Origin: an uncultured Eubacterium sp.
Lineage (GTDB): Bacteria > Bacillota > Clostridia > Peptostreptococcales > Anaerovoracaceae
Length of the DNA stretch: 64,000 nt
Direction of reading: 5' to 3'
Assembly: GCA_937900695.1 (NCBI GenBank)
Contig: CALCFD010000051.1
Span: 83,781-147,780, forward strand
Under the pieces are notes generated by a model. The model worked only from the letters and a program-made list of their open reading frames with translations, searched no databases and was not told where the DNA came from. The translations under genes and the position numbers were made by a program. Of this stretch, positions 1 to 8,840 are shown in pieces. Positions within the stretch are counted from its first letter, which is position 1. Each line of letters starts with the position of its first letter.

Positions 1-2
1 AT

Positions 3-74
3 TCTTTAGGCGGAAATGGTCAAGCTAAAGAGTATTATGAAAAAACAATGAAGTTAGAGATTAGATCAAAATAA
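3..74 (+). CDS. C-terminal end of an unidentified rightward gene (partial)
   Basis: An open frame enters from the left edge and ends at TAA 72-74, encoding about 23 residues ending in KLEIRSK. It stops just before a bidirectional terminator and converges on the minus-strand gene ending at 87. Only the tail is present, so no family can be assigned. The next gene inward lies on the opposite strand, so the window edge cuts a separate rightward transcription unit. Confidence 0.5.
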   Translation, partial: SLGGNGQAKEYYEKTMKLEIRSK

Positions 75-106
75 AAAATGGGGAACTCAATTGAGTTCCC
101 CATTTT
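75..106. terminator. Bidirectional rho-independent terminator
   Basis: A perfect 32-bp palindrome, 16 bp per arm and centred between 90 and 91, has A-rich and T-rich ends. It therefore works as a hairpin plus U-tract on both strands. It separates the rightward gene ending at 74 from the leftward gene whose TGA stop (87-89) lies inside the stem. Confidence 0.85.
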
Positions 107-413
107 GCGTTAATCGGTTAAATATTGAATTAGTCATATTTATTATTTCTTGTCCATATGTAGCAATTAGATCTGCTAGCAGCTCCTCTTGCTCAATAGA
201 TAATTCAATATTATAACTAAACATTGCAGCGTGCGTTAATTCATGACATAAAACTTTTTTTATCATTAATGGAGATAATTCCTCATTAATATAAATACCT
301 TTAGTTTCATTGTCACAAGCTCCTATTGTTAATTGACCATCACTTCTAATTAACATAGGATGAATTGGAGAAGTTAGAAATAATTTCCATTCTTCTCCAT
401 TAATATTAAGCAT
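87..413 (-). CDS. Small HExxH metallopeptidase-like phage protein
   Basis: The 108-residue protein carries HELTH at about residues 57-61, followed by an acidic helix (EQEELLAD), the arrangement of zincin-type metallopeptidases such as ImmA/IrrE-like domains. The fold is inferred from this motif only; no signal peptide or membrane segment is visible. Its ATG overlaps the end of the upstream gene (stop at 406-408), suggesting translational coupling. It contains no TAG codon. It is the last gene of the leftward late operon and ends inside the terminator. It could be a virion-associated protease or a degenerate zincin; substrate unknown. Confidence 0.6.
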   Translation of the reverse strand: MLNINGEEWKLFLTSPIHPMLIRSDGQLTIGACDNETKGIYINEELSPLMIKKVLCHELTHAAMFSYNIELSIEQEELLADLIATYGQEIINMTNSIFNRLTQNGELN

Positions 414-1020
414 GGTTTAGTGAAGATATTCTTGTAACAAGAGCAGATACTTTCTTCTCTAATAGTTGTTTTTCTTCTGGACTAGCGTCACTAATCATCT
501 CAACTAAATCTTCACTTAATTCTTTCATATATTTATCTAGCTCTCTAATCTTTGTGTCTTTGTCCTTATGGAGCTCTTTTGATTCCATATACATACGACG
601 ACTCATTGGGCTACGACCTTCACGAGAATCTCTTAACTCCATAGGAAATTCTCTTTCATCATAGTAAATGGGTTTTTCTCCATAGGATTCGCGGCCGCCA
701 CCCATATCTCCTCTACCACTCTCGGTAAATCTTCCCTGAGAGTCTCTATCTTGAGGATAATACATTCTGCCCCATTCATCTTTATCCATATCTCTATCGG
801 GAAGATAGTATGGATAAGACGCGGGAGCATAGTATTTAGTCGGTTCTTTTTCCTTTTCTTCCATAGCTTTAGTAATAGTGCAATAATACATAGCCTATTC
901 TAAATCTTTAATCATATCAATAACTTCGCCAAGTTCATGAGTATCTACATTACGGATGTCGCTTAATTGAGCCTAAACACATCCAACAAGAGTTTCTTTC
1001 ATATGTTTTAGTCTCTCCAT
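406..1020 (-). CDS. Hypothetical virion-region protein with hydrophilic middle
   Basis: Reading TAG as Gln gives 204 residues starting MERLKHMKETL, preceded by an AAAGGGTGG ribosome site. The standard code would leave only an arbitrary internal ATG at 891. The N-terminal ~60 residues look helical; the middle is rich in Tyr, Pro, Gly and charged residues; the C-terminal ~60 residues are a charged probable coiled coil. The start overlaps the region of the upstream stop (1023). I recognise the type from similar Clostridia phage operons but know no function; a head or tail accessory protein is likely from position. Confidence 0.65.
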
Positions 1021-1022
1021 AA

Positions 1023-1445
1023 TTAAGCCACCCTTTCAATAATTAAATTAGCATTTTGTACATCAATCGCCTAAGTAGAAACGTTCTTTACAGCGATTTC
1101 AAAACAACAGCCTCTAGGTACATCAATAAAAATTGAACTTGCAACATTATTATATTCTCCTGCCGCAGCTGGAGTAGAAATCATTGTTGTAGAAGCTATT
1201 CCTTCTCCGTTAATAGCAATAGCTAATGAAATAGGATCTACTGTTCCACCTGTAGCTATTGCAATATTACCACTAAAATGAGCTTTATATCTAGCTCTGC
1301 ATTGAGTTGAAGTATTACCCTTTAATGTTACTAGTCCACTACCAACACGATGTAGTAGGCTGTTTGAACAGCCTACTACTGCATCGGTAAAAAGGACATT
1401 TTGATTAGCTGGTACTGTTTGTACAGCATTCGCGATAATTTCCAT
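1023..1445 (-). CDS. Small beta-rich virion-type protein
   Basis: A 140-residue protein beginning MEIIANAVQTV with one in-frame TAG near the C-terminus (1071-1073); reading through adds QAIDVQNANLIIERVA before TAA at 1023. Alternating hydrophobic residues and many Gly, Ala and Ser suggest a compact beta-sandwich, as in small head-decoration or fibre-head proteins. The ribosome site is AAAGGAGAG-like. It sits in a run of small genes typical of the end of Clostridia phage late operons. The structural role is inferred. Confidence 0.6.
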
Positions 1446-1473
1446 TGAACCAAATCTCTCCTTTTAATTTAAA

Positions 1474-2379
1474 TTAGCATCCGCAACTATTCACGCTATA
1501 GCAACAGTTGGGATTTGGGACTACATATGCGGGAACTGGACAATCACGGCCTAATCTACGAATGATCTCAGAAGTCTGAGCTTCTTGATTGGCTGTAATA
1601 AAGGCGTTCTGAGCCTACTGAGAAGCCGCTAAACGAAGAGCCTGATTCTCATTCTGCAAGTCGTTGATTTTCTCCTGGCAGAGATAATCAAGAATTGCAC
1701 GAGTTCCAGCGTTTTGACTGTCAATAATATCACGAGTATTATTAGACATAGAAGTTTGAAGAGCGTTAACATTTGTTGCTATATTATAGTTAACGTCAGC
1801 AAAGCCTCTTTCAATCTGACGGCCTGTCTCGCAGCAACAATCTGCAATCTAGCGAGAAATAGCGTTTTGATTTGTGAGATTATCAAAGCTTGCTTGTTGA
1901 ATTGCAGATCTTGTATCACAGCAACAATTTGCTAATTGGGTAGCTAAAGCATTCTGACCTTGCATTAAAGCTACATTGGTATTATTGAAACCTTGCTGTG
2001 TTTGATAGCCTAACTGGCAAATAGCGCTATCAACACCATGGAAACCATTAGTAATAGAATTATTTAGAGCATAAGTACTATCACAAATTCCCTGATGAAT
2101 AGCGGTAACGCCATTTTGGAGATTTTGTAATGCAAAACCTTCATTGATATCGGCACGAGTGGCCCATCCCTGGCCAGAAGGAGATCCGAATCCACTACCA
2201 TTAGATCCAAAGCCTCCAAAACCGCCGAATCCATTTCCCCATCCAGCGAAACAGAATAGGAAGAGAATTATAATCCACCAGGCTCCTCCGTCATTCCACA
2301 TTCCGCCGTTATTGCGATCGGTGCCGCCGGTAGCTGCGGCAATATCTGCTAAAGAATACCCACTGTTAGAATTGAACAT
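1474..2379 (-). CDS. Gly/Cys-rich membrane-anchored phage protein
   Basis: A 301-residue protein. A low-complexity N-terminus (MFNSNSGYSLADIAAATGG) leads to a hydrophobic stretch (WWIIILFLFCFAGW, about residues 34-47), then Gly-rich linkers, Gln/Asn-rich repeats and repeated CCC or CC clusters with a Cys-rich end (NPNCCYSVNSCGC). In-frame TAG codons in the second half are read as Gln; the standard code would stop at 1849. An AGGAGG site precedes the ATG. This architecture recurs in gut Bacillota phages and prophages, where it is annotated hypothetical. A fibre or disulfide-linked surface structure is possible but unproven. Confidence 0.7.
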
Positions 2380-2402
2380 TTAAGTTCCTCCTTTAAGAAA
2401 TA

Positions 2403-2636
2403 TTAAAGGCCGAGCATTTTCTTAAAGTTGGCAAACTCCTTATCGTAATCTAATCCTCTTTGAGACATAAGATTTCTAGCTATTTGTTCGATCTCTTCAG
2501 TTTTATTCTATTTGGCTAAGTCTAACAAATTAGCTCCAAATGGATTATTCCCCATCTAGTTTTCTAACATATTTAATATCAACTACTGAGGATTCTATCC
2601 ATTCCTAATCATTTGAATTAATTCCATTGGGTTCAT
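2403..2636 (-). CDS. Small conserved phage protein (MNPMELIQMI type)
   Basis: A 77-residue protein visible only when TAG is read as Gln, since it has several in-frame TAGs. It starts MNPMELIQMIRNG and ends FKKMLGL, with AAGGAG 9 bases before the ATG. It is helical and Gln/Asn-rich. Small proteins with this start and a 'RNL..QRGLDYD' segment are common beside the Gly/Cys-rich gene in Clostridia phages. Function unknown. Confidence 0.65.
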
Positions 2637-2648
2637 TTTATATTCTCC

Positions 2649-3077
2649 TTAAAAATCTAATTTTGGCTTTGATTCCTACTATTGCGTCGTGGTCTATTTA
2701 TTATTAGGCTGCGGCGCAATTTTTTCTTTTAATTGAGCAAGTACAGTTTCAAATTCTTCTCTAGTTACAAACTGAGCAGGATTGATAACTGGTTCGGTTG
2801 GCATATTTTTTAATTCATAAATATTAAGTGTAGAAGTTCCGTCTAAATTTATCTATTTTGTATATATTCTTTTATTCGCTAAATCAGGAAAGAAAAATAT
2901 AGAACCATCAAAGTCAATGCTAGTCGCTTTTACTTCTTCAATAGAAGAAACTGGACGACCTTTAATTCCAATCTAGGGCTATTCCACATATGGCATCCTC
3001 TGCTGCGGTACATAAGGGGTCGCCGCATATTGAGGTTGCTATTGTTGTGGCATATAGTATGGATAATTAACTGCCAT
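2649..3077 (-). CDS. Hypothetical protein with Pro/Gln-rich N-terminus
   Basis: A 142-residue protein containing several TAG codons. It starts MAVNYPYYMPQQQQ, has a compact middle (residues ~40-95, IDFDGSIFFFPDLANKRIYTKQ) and ends in a probable coiled coil plus a Gln-rich tail. AGGAGG lies 8 bases before the ATG. It is the first gene after the terminator at 3181-3216, so these small genes may have their own promoter in 3080-3180. Similar Pro/Gln-rich proteins occur in Clostridia phages; role unknown. Confidence 0.6.
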
Positions 3078-3180
3078 AGTTTTACCTCCTTTAAAATATT
3101 CCCTTGGCCTTTCATTATTATATAAAATTTTGGCAAAGATAATTTTACTATTTTGCCAAAAATTTTGCCAATTTTATTGT
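3078..3180 (-). promoter_or_regulatory. AT-rich leader with repeated TTTGGCAAA motifs
   Basis: Read leftward, this stretch contains three TTGGCAAA/TTTGCCAAA half-sites in about 50 bases followed by TATAAT. It lies between the holin terminator and the next gene. I cannot fit a convincing -35 at 17 bp, so the call is a possible promoter with operator half-sites for the small-gene operon. Similar TTGGCAA-type words occur upstream of the serine recombinase. Confidence 0.35.
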
Positions 3181-3216
3181 AAAAAAAAATATAATGGGGC
3201 GTAGTTACCCCATTAT
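3181..3216 (-). terminator. Rho-independent terminator after holin
   Basis: On the minus strand, directly after the holin TGA, a 9-bp stem (3191-3199 with 3208-3216) with an 8-nt loop is followed by a run of nine U (A-run 3181-3189 on plus). It closes the recombinase/holin unit. Confidence 0.85.
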
Positions 3217-3217
3217 A

Positions 3218-3607
3218 TCATGATGCTCTATTCTCGCTAACTGCGGCCTCAATAAGGTTTGTTAAATAAGTATTTAAGTCGCCAGTTGTTTCGATAATAT
3301 ATTGTTTTGCGTCATTAGATAAAATCCCCAACACGGAGTTCATAGTTTTATTAAACGCAATTTTTTGTGCCTCAGCATCAAAAGCGCCTTGTTCTTTTAA
3401 GCTATTTACATAAGTCTGATTTGTAGCTATTACGCACTTGGTAATAGTATCAAATATCATAGTAGTATATTTCTCAGCTATTTCATTCTCTGTCTTAGAA
3501 TTTAACTCATCTCGTTTTGCGTTAAGATAGTCAACTAGATATTTAGTTAAAATACCAAGTAAAGGAATAACACAAAGCTAGAATATTTGAACAATAATTT
3601 CAGGCAT
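3218..3607 (-). CDS. Holin, phage LLH (superfamily 6) type
   Basis: A 129-residue protein with one TAG codon (3578-3580). A hydrophobic N-terminal segment (residues 3-22, IIVQIFQLCVIPLLGILTKY) precedes a long charged helix, then NQTYVNSLKEQGAFDAEAQKIAF and an amphipathic C-terminus. The single transmembrane span and the 'NQTYVd.LK..G.FD..AQ' segment match LLH-family holins, which permeabilise the membrane for endolysin release. AAAGGAGGAG precedes the ATG. No endolysin was recognised nearby in this window. The ORF is entire only if TAG is sense. Confidence 0.8.
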
Positions 3608-3654
3608 ATAAATACTCCTCCTTTATACTATATATAAAACAAGAGGAAGATAAT

Positions 3655-4284
3655 TTAATTACTTTGGGCCTGCGGACTTTCGTTTAGTCGATCTTCTCTA
3701 TGACGTTCATGAATTCTTAATCTAAGAGTACTTTCAGAAATACCTTGACACTCTTTCGCTAATTTAGTAATAGGTTCATTATGTAAGTAACGCTCATATA
3801 ATTCATCAAAGTTATCTGGAAGATTTTTTCTAGGTCTACCGAATTTTATACCTTTCTATTTCGCAGCTGCTATACCCTCAGCTTGTCGTTGTTTAATATA
3901 GGTCCGCTCTTGTTCTGCCTAGAAAGATAATATTTGTAAGACTAAATCTGATATAAAAGTTCCCATAATATCCTTGCAATATGAAGTATCTAATAATGGC
4001 ATATCAAGAACTTTTATGTCTACACTTTTTGTTTTAGTTATTAAACTCCACTATTCAAGAATTTCAGAATAATTGCGTCCCAATCTATCAATGGACTTCA
4101 GGAGAATCATATCTCCTGAAGTCACAGTATTTAGCATCTTTTGATAAGATGGTCTATTAAAATCTTTTCCTGATTGTTTATCTATGAAGATATTTTCTTC
4201 TTTGACGCCAGCCTCTGTCAAAGCAAGAATTTGGCGATCAATATTTTGATCACGTGAACTAACACGCGCATATCCATATAACAC
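3655..4284 (-). CDS. Serine recombinase (resolvase/invertase family)
   Basis: About 209 residues. The N-terminus LYGYARVSSRDQN carries the catalytic Ser (S9 from this start), followed by IDRQ, the DRLGRN signature and the resolvase core. A C-terminal helix-turn-helix (about residues 155-195, FDELYERYLHNEPITKLAKE) would bind the site. In-frame TAGs interrupt it under the standard code after residue ~77. GTG at 4284 is chosen because GAGG lies 8 bases upstream; GTG at 4293 is in frame but lacks a spaced site. Small serine recombinases act in inversion or resolution. No matching inverted sites were found, so the substrate is unknown. Confidence 0.8.
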
Positions 4285-4293
4285 CTTTATCAC

Positions 4294-4560
4294 CTCATAG
4301 ATATATGAAAAATTGGCAATTTTATTTATTAATAATTGCCCAAAAATTTGGTAATTTTCCCATTTTGATTTATTAATATAAATATATTATAATATAAATA
4401 TAAAAAAAGTAAATAATTATTATTGTTTACTTTAAATTATGATTGGTATTTTGCATATAATTTTATTGGTCTTTCTTATCATTTCCGGAATAAAAAACGA
4501 TGTAGAATTCTACCAACAATCACCGGATTACAGATTATGCGACCACCGCCTTTCGAGTGG
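4294..4560. promoter_or_regulatory. Non-coding, AT-rich region upstream of the serine recombinase
   Basis: No credible gene. Read leftward it holds a small terminator-like hairpin (stem AAGTAAA/TTTACTT near 4405-4434 followed by T7), a TATAAT-rich stretch, and an inverted repeat GGCAATT/AATTGCC separated by 12 bases near 4324-4349. A 12-bp palindrome GTAGAATTCTAC lies near 4502-4513. It probably contains the recombinase promoter and might contain its recognition site; neither is proven. Confidence 0.35.
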
Positions 4561-4848
4561 TTATTCGATGATTGTTACATCCTGTGCAGGCATGACAAAA
4601 TAAATTTTAGCGATTTCCCCCGCTCTGCTTTGTTGTGGAATAATGGTGCCCGATGATGTTAAATAAGGGATATCCCCCCCATCTAACGTGCGGACCCCAT
4701 GAAATTTCGATGCGCGGTTTTCGTTTTCTGACATTACTATTTCTCCGGCGCTAGCTTGCTCTTGAAAAATGAAAACTGTATTTTGATTTGTAATCTTGTA
4801 TTTTTTCTCCTCAGTTCCTCCGCCCTAAATCGCTGGATTCATAATCAT
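4561..4848 (-). CDS. Short fibre/baseplate-associated protein
   Basis: A 95-residue protein starting MIMNPAIQGGG with one TAG at codon 8, preceded by AAAGGGTG. It has a Gly-rich N-terminal tag then a predicted beta-rich body (KYKITNQNTVFIFQEQ). The MNPAIQGGG opening resembles the MPKCILAEQGGKGGGG start of the DGR target at 6366, suggesting a shared N-terminal attachment peptide for tail-tip proteins (inference). Function not recognised. Confidence 0.55.
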
Positions 4849-4880
4849 AAAATCACCCTTTCTGTGGAATAATCATTTGG

Positions 4881-5447
4881 TTAATTACTGAATGGCGCTG
4901 GAATCTGAATTTCAATTTGGCGGGAGTCCCAATCAACACTAACTATTTGACCTGTAAGCCAAGGAGCAAATGGGTCTGCACTACAAACAACGGGTATCAC
5001 ATTCACAAGAAAATCTTCACCAACCATGTCACCATAATAAAGTAGAAATCGGTACATCCCATTTTCGTCTGGTTCAATAGGATAAGAATTCATTACTGCA
5101 TCAAAATCAAATGTAAGATTCCACAGAATACCATCCTGTGTCCCTCCAAAACTTGGGTCAAGAATTGGCCTGAAGGTTTCATATGCCGGTCCTTTCCCCC
5201 ACATATTCTTTTGAAATGGCTCATTTAGCAAAGGCAATGCCGCCTCATTTTGCCATCTTTCATAATCAGATGCCGGGGAAACCGGGTCGATAAATTCAAG
5301 ATTATTTCTTGTAAATGCATCTTGCACTCTAATAATCGGGACTTCAATTTGCCCGAAAGCAGATTCGCTCCCGTATGCAAAGTTAAACAACCCCCACCAC
5401 GGCTTAGAGGGCGGCGGAAACGCTTTCGCAGGACAACTAAAAATCAT
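4881..5447 (-). CDS. Hypothetical tail-tip region protein
   Basis: A 188-residue protein starting MIFSCPAKAFPPPSKPWWG. AGGAGG lies 7 bases before the ATG, which overlaps the stop of the upstream gene (5444-5446). A longer reading from 5507 exists but lacks a ribosome site. It is Trp/Pro/Asp-rich with no transmembrane segment. It contains no TAG codon, unlike most neighbours. The fold looks like a beta-rich structural protein; its place between fibre-like genes suggests a baseplate or fibre component. Confidence 0.6.
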   Translation of the reverse strand: MIFSCPAKAFPPPSKPWWGLFNFAYGSESAFGQIEVPIIRVQDAFTRNNLEFIDPVSPASDYERWQNEAALPLLNEPFQKNMWGKGPAYETFRPILDPSFGGTQDGILWNLTFDFDAVMNSYPIEPDENGMYRFLLYYGDMVGEDFLVNVIPVVCSADPFAPWLTGQIVSVDWDSRQIEIQIPAPFSN

Positions 5448-6037
5448 CCCATCACCTCCTGGATCGTCACAAACACCGAAATATCCGCAGTCGGTACAGT
5501 CTGGCACCTGAAGGTCAGCGCATTTGCCTCCTGCAAGGTACAGGCAATACCAGCCGCCGCATAGGCATTTTGACTCGCCGTAGCGGGCATCGGCATAATG
5601 AGCTGTTTGGTTTCGTCAGCCAGAACACTGGATACAGTAACCTTTTGCGTCTTTGCAGAAGCGTCCCAACCGGACGCGGTCAGCATAACCTCTGTTGCCT
5701 TAGGCACTTTTGAATCAACATACTTCTTATTTGCGGCATCATTTGCATCAGATGGGGTGGCGACATTCGTAAGAAAACTGTTCATAAAATTAATATTTGT
5801 AGTAGTTCCAGAGCCAATAAGAAAGCCTTCATAGTCTTTAGCAAACCCAATAAGAGCGTCTTCACCCCAAGTAATAATAGATTCTCTTTCGAGTTGTCCA
5901 CCCTTTAGTGGCAAAAATGGCCCATCTTTTAATGAAACTAAATCTTCATAAAATTCAACTTCACTTCCAGTATAACCGTTCTCCTAAGCTGTCTTATAGA
6001 CAGATTCTTTAACCTATCCAGTTAAAATACATTCCAT
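5444..6037 (-). CDS. Tail fibre-like protein
   Basis: A 197-residue protein, MECILTGQVKESVYK at the N-terminus, with two TAG codons in the first 20 residues. It contains GPFLPLKGG and 'ATPSDANDAANKKYVDSKV', the repeat style of phage tail-fibre proteins (D.DAANKKYVD). The C-terminal ~100 residues look beta-rich. AAGGAG lies 11 bases before the ATG. It is divergent from the DGR module and probably belongs to the receptor-binding apparatus. The true start is lost if TAG is read as stop. Confidence 0.7.
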
Positions 6038-6082
6038 AAGGTAAATTTCTCCTTTCATCTTTTTATCTTTAAAAAAGTACAC

Positions 6083-6111
6083 TTTACTGAACTTGGTCAA
6101 CTATATATAAT
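6083..6111 (+). promoter_or_regulatory. Sigma70-type promoter for small RNA
   Basis: TTTACT at 6083-6088, 17-bp spacer, TATAAT at 6106-6111. Expected transcription start about 6117, the first base of the first hairpin of the small RNA. Confidence 0.55.
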
Positions 6112-6115
6112 TTAT

Positions 6116-6198
6116 TTACTCTTTTCTTCATATATAATTGAAAAGAGTAAGATACTCACTTTTGGGAAAAGGGTTTCTTACCCTTTTCCCAATTTTTT
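6116..6198 (+). ncRNA. Predicted ~80-nt two-hairpin small RNA
   Basis: Two perfect hairpins: 6116-6126 with 6140-6150 (11 bp, 13-nt loop), and 6162-6173 with 6181-6192 (12 bp, 7-nt loop) followed by T6, a textbook terminator. A promoter sits directly upstream. There is no convincing short ORF with a ribosome site inside. It lies in the divergent gap between the fibre gene and the DGR target gene, so it may regulate either or only insulate the target gene. Confidence 0.5.
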
Positions 6199-6365
6199 AT
6201 TATCTAGAAAGAGAAAGTATTTTTCCTATTAAAAAGTGTACTTTTTCTCGGAAATTGTTTATGGCTTTCTAAAAGACTGGAGCGAAGATCGCTTCCATCC
6301 TCGACCTTTTATCTAGTAATTTAGACTTGTTGAAAACAATAGCTAGATAGAAGGAGGTAAATAAT
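6199..6365 (+). promoter_or_regulatory. Structured 5' leader of the DGR target gene
   Basis: Contains a long-range pair TATCTAG/CTAGATA near 6310-6350 enclosing a small TTGT-TGAAA-ACAA hairpin, and a GGAGCGA/TCGCTTCC bulged stem near 6280-6297. It ends in AAGGAGGT (about 6351-6358), 8 bases before the TTG start. The promoter is not clear. The RNA structures could control target translation; this is inference from pairing only. Confidence 0.35.
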
Positions 6366-8135
6366 TTGCCTAAATGTATTTTAGCTGAATAGGGTGGAAA
6401 AGGTGGCGGAGGCAGCTCCATTTCTCTTATTAAAATTGAAGTAACTACTCCACCCAGTAAAACAAGCTATCTTGCAGGTGACACTTTTGATCCAGGTGGA
6501 ATGGTCATTACTGCATCTTACGGTATGGAAGGCGTAGTTATTACAACGGCAGAAGTAACTGGTTATCAAGTTACTCCATCTCCTCTTACTGATGGAACTA
6601 AACAAATAACTATTACTTATTCTGAACTTGGAGAGACGCGCTAGGTTACTTATCCTGTAACAGTAACACATAAACTTACGAGTATTGAAGTAACTACTAA
6701 TCCTTCTACCATAACTTATGAATATGGAGATAATCTTCAAACTGCGGGAATGGCGGTCACCGCTCATTATTCCGATAAAGCTACTGCTACTATTTCTGGG
6801 TATAAGTGCTCTCCAACTTAGTTAACTACGGTAGGAAGTTAGCAGATTACTGTCTCTTATAGCGAAAATGGAGTAACTCAAACTACGACTTTCAATGTAA
6901 CTGTTAATCGTAAAACTGTAACTAAACCTACCTGGAAAAGTAATCTTACTTATAATAATAGTTCTCAGTCTGTTAATGGAACATCCTATTGGAATAATTT
7001 CAATACCGCCTACATGAGTATTGGAGGTACAACTTCCGCAACTAATGCAGGAACTTATACTGCTACATTTACTCCTGGTAATAATTATCGTTGGCCTGAT
7101 GGTAGCACTAATTCTATTGATGTAAATTGGACTATTAATAGAGCTGCGGGTTCTTTAAGTGTGTCTCCTTAGACTGTTGAAATTAATGGTAATAACTATA
7201 GCTCTGGAGTAAATGTGACTATTACTAGAGCAGGTAACGGTACTATCAGTTATACTCCTACGAGTGTAAATGGCTTAACCTTTAATCTAAGTGGTAATAT
7301 CTTAAATATTAAAGGTAATGGATCTACTGCTATTAGTGGTCAAAAAATTACTATTAATGTTGCTCAAGGCACTAACCATACAGCTCCAACGAGTAAATAG
7401 ATTACTATTAATGCTACCTATTGGACATGGGGATCTGAAACTGCAGTAGGTGATGCCTCTTGGTGGGCTGGACTTAAAGCATGGGCAGCAAGTGCAAGTT
7501 CTTCTGAAAGAAAAAATTGCGTTGGTAAAACTAAAAGAGTAAGTTTATCATCCGCAATTTTAGGTGGTAACTAGGTATTAATGAGATGCGTTGGCGCAGA
7601 TCAAGATGGCACCGGCACGTTAGCCTTTAATGCTGTTTCTGCCCTTCCCAATACCACTTCTTTTGGCAGTAATGCAGTATGGATTGGATCAACAGCTCGA
7701 AGCTTATGTCAAGATTTTTATAATAAATGTAGTGCTAAAAATGCAATTAAAACAGTTAAAAAAGGTACGTGTCCAAACTATGGAAGTAGAAATGAAAGTG
7801 TAACCTATAATAATGAAACTGTTTTCTTGCTATCTGAAAGAGAATATGGACTTGATAGTTACTCTCCTATTTCTACTGCAAATAGTACAACTTCTAAAGC
7901 TGAATGTACTCAAGGATACAATGCCGCTTATAGTTATTTTACTAATAACTCGAAAAGAATTATGTATAAAGGAGACGCTAACGGTAACCCAACTTCCAGT
8001 TACGCGTATCAATGGGAGAGGTCCCGTAACTACAACTACTCGAACTACGTTTGCTATGTCGACAACGGTGGATCTGCGAGCATCGACGACTACTACGGCA
8101 GCGGTGGGCTCGCGCCGGCTTTCGTTATCGGATAA
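6366..8135 (+). CDS. DGR target: Ig-like domains plus C-type-lectin-like variable domain
   Basis: A 589-residue protein with seven TAG codons read as Gln, TTG start 8 bases after GGAGGT. N-terminus MPKCILAEQGGKGGGG; about residues 20-180 are two or more bacterial Ig-like repeats (IEVTTPPSKTSYLAGD, IEVTTNPSTITYEYGD); then a third beta domain (~190-345). The C-terminal ~230 residues resemble DUF6273/formylglycine-generating-enzyme-like lectin folds, ending W-E-R-S-R...GLAPAFVIG with the variable repeat at codons 552-584. In known DGR phages this domain binds the host receptor. It is probably a tail-tip adhesin. It faces away from flanking late genes and would be chopped at codon 9 under the standard code. 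Confidence 0.9.
8020..8118 (+). repeat. DGR variable repeat (VR)
   Basis: 99 bp at the 3' end of the target gene, aligned base for base with TR 8742-8840. There are 14 differences, all where TR has A: five A to T and nine A to G. They alter 12 codons; the other 85 positions are identical. The 3' end GGGCTCGCGCCGG is unchanged and GC-rich, as expected for the initiation of mutagenic homing (IMH) end. Confidence 0.97.
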
Positions 8136-8154
8136 TACAGCAAAATAATAATCG

Positions 8155-8177
8155 GGACAGTTAAGATTAAATTGTCC
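8155..8177 (+). promoter_or_regulatory. Hairpin downstream of VR
   Basis: GGACAGTT (8155-8162) pairs with AATTGTCC (8170-8177), 8 pairs including one G-T, 7-nt loop, 36 bp past the VR end. Several DGRs have a hairpin/cruciform just 3' of the IMH that aids homing. The absence of a T-run argues against a terminator. Role inferred. Confidence 0.45.
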
Positions 8178-8215
8178 AGCACAAAAATCATATGTTACAG
8201 TAAGGAGTATTTTAA

Positions 8216-8710
8216 ATGTCGGTTAAAACAAAAGATAGGCATATTTCAAAACGACACAGTCTTTATAAAGCACGTGAATTAATGGGCTATATTTTAGTCT
8301 TAACTCGTCCTAGAGAATTTGATAAGGATGGAAAACAAATTTGTAAACCCGGATTGCTTGGAGAGGGCCAACCTCTTCAGGCATTCGGATTAGATATAAT
8401 TAAGTGCGGAAAGGGCATTCATGCTTGCTGTTATGAAGCAAGTAAGATAAATTTAAAAGACAAGGATACCCTTACTAAACGAAATGAGTATCATAATAAA
8501 GCAATCGAGTATTGTGATAGCATATTTCGTCAAATCGACCTCTGTATATTCCAGTATGCTCAAAACAGCAAAAAGAAAAGAAGATCTTTTGAACATTTAG
8601 CTAGATTAACTAAAGTTACAAAAGAAGCTATTCAAGATAGAAAGAATAGAGATAAACTTATATTAGAGCATAGTTATAAACAGACCAAATCATTTAGAAG
8701 AGGTCGATAA
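8216..8710 (+). CDS. avd: Avd-like DGR accessory protein
   Basis: A 164-residue, strongly basic and mostly helical protein lying between VR and TR, the usual place of accessory variability determinants. Avd proteins form a pentameric four-helix-bundle barrel that binds the DGR reverse transcriptase and template RNA. Here the four predicted helices span roughly residues 15-35, 55-80, 85-120 and 122-160, with a short CNK-type insertion (PGLLGEGQPLQAFG). AAGGAG lies 10 bases before the ATG. It has no TAG codon, so unlike its partner RT it can be made under the standard code. Family call is from position, size and composition. Confidence 0.8.
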   Translation: MSVKTKDRHISKRHSLYKARELMGYILVLTRPREFDKDGKQICKPGLLGEGQPLQAFGLDIIKCGKGIHACCYEASKINLKDKDTLTKRNEYHNKAIEYCDSIFRQIDLCIFQYAQNSKKKRRSFEHLARLTKVTKEAIQDRKNRDKLILEHSYKQTKSFRRGR

Positions 8711-8741
8711 TTATTTTAAAAGGTTAAGTTCTGTATTTTTC

Positions 8742-8840
8742 GGTCCCGTAACTACAACAACTCGAACAACGTTTGCAATGTCAACAACGATGGATCTGCG
8801 AACAACAACAACTACAACAACAGCAATGGGCTCGCGCCGG
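8742..8840 (+). repeat. DGR template repeat (TR)
   Basis: 99 bp, non-coding, between avd and the RT gene. It is adenine-rich with about 15 AAC/AAT codons in the VR frame, which under A mutagenesis can give many residues. The 3' end GGGCTCGCGCCGG matches VR exactly and then diverges (ATTAG against CTTTC), marking the IMH* boundary. Left boundary: preceding bases differ from VR. Confidence 0.97.

Larger units (their letters stand above)
6072..6246. repeat. 14-bp perfect inverted repeat flanking a small transcript
   Basis: Arms at 6072-6085 and 6233-6246 (core AGTACACT / AGTGTACT) are perfect inverted copies 147 bp apart. The left arm overlaps the -35 of the promoter at 6083, and the small transcript 6116-6198 lies wholly between the arms. 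A looped operator pair or RNA pairing are both possible. Confidence 0.6.

Noticed and set aside
4423..4656. 77-aa plus-strand ORF
   Set aside because: No ribosome site, overlaps a minus-strand gene and an AT-rich regulatory region; composition not protein-like.
8155..8177. Terminator of the DGR target gene
   Set aside because: The hairpin has no T-run and lies where DGR homing hairpins are found; avd follows with no promoter seen.
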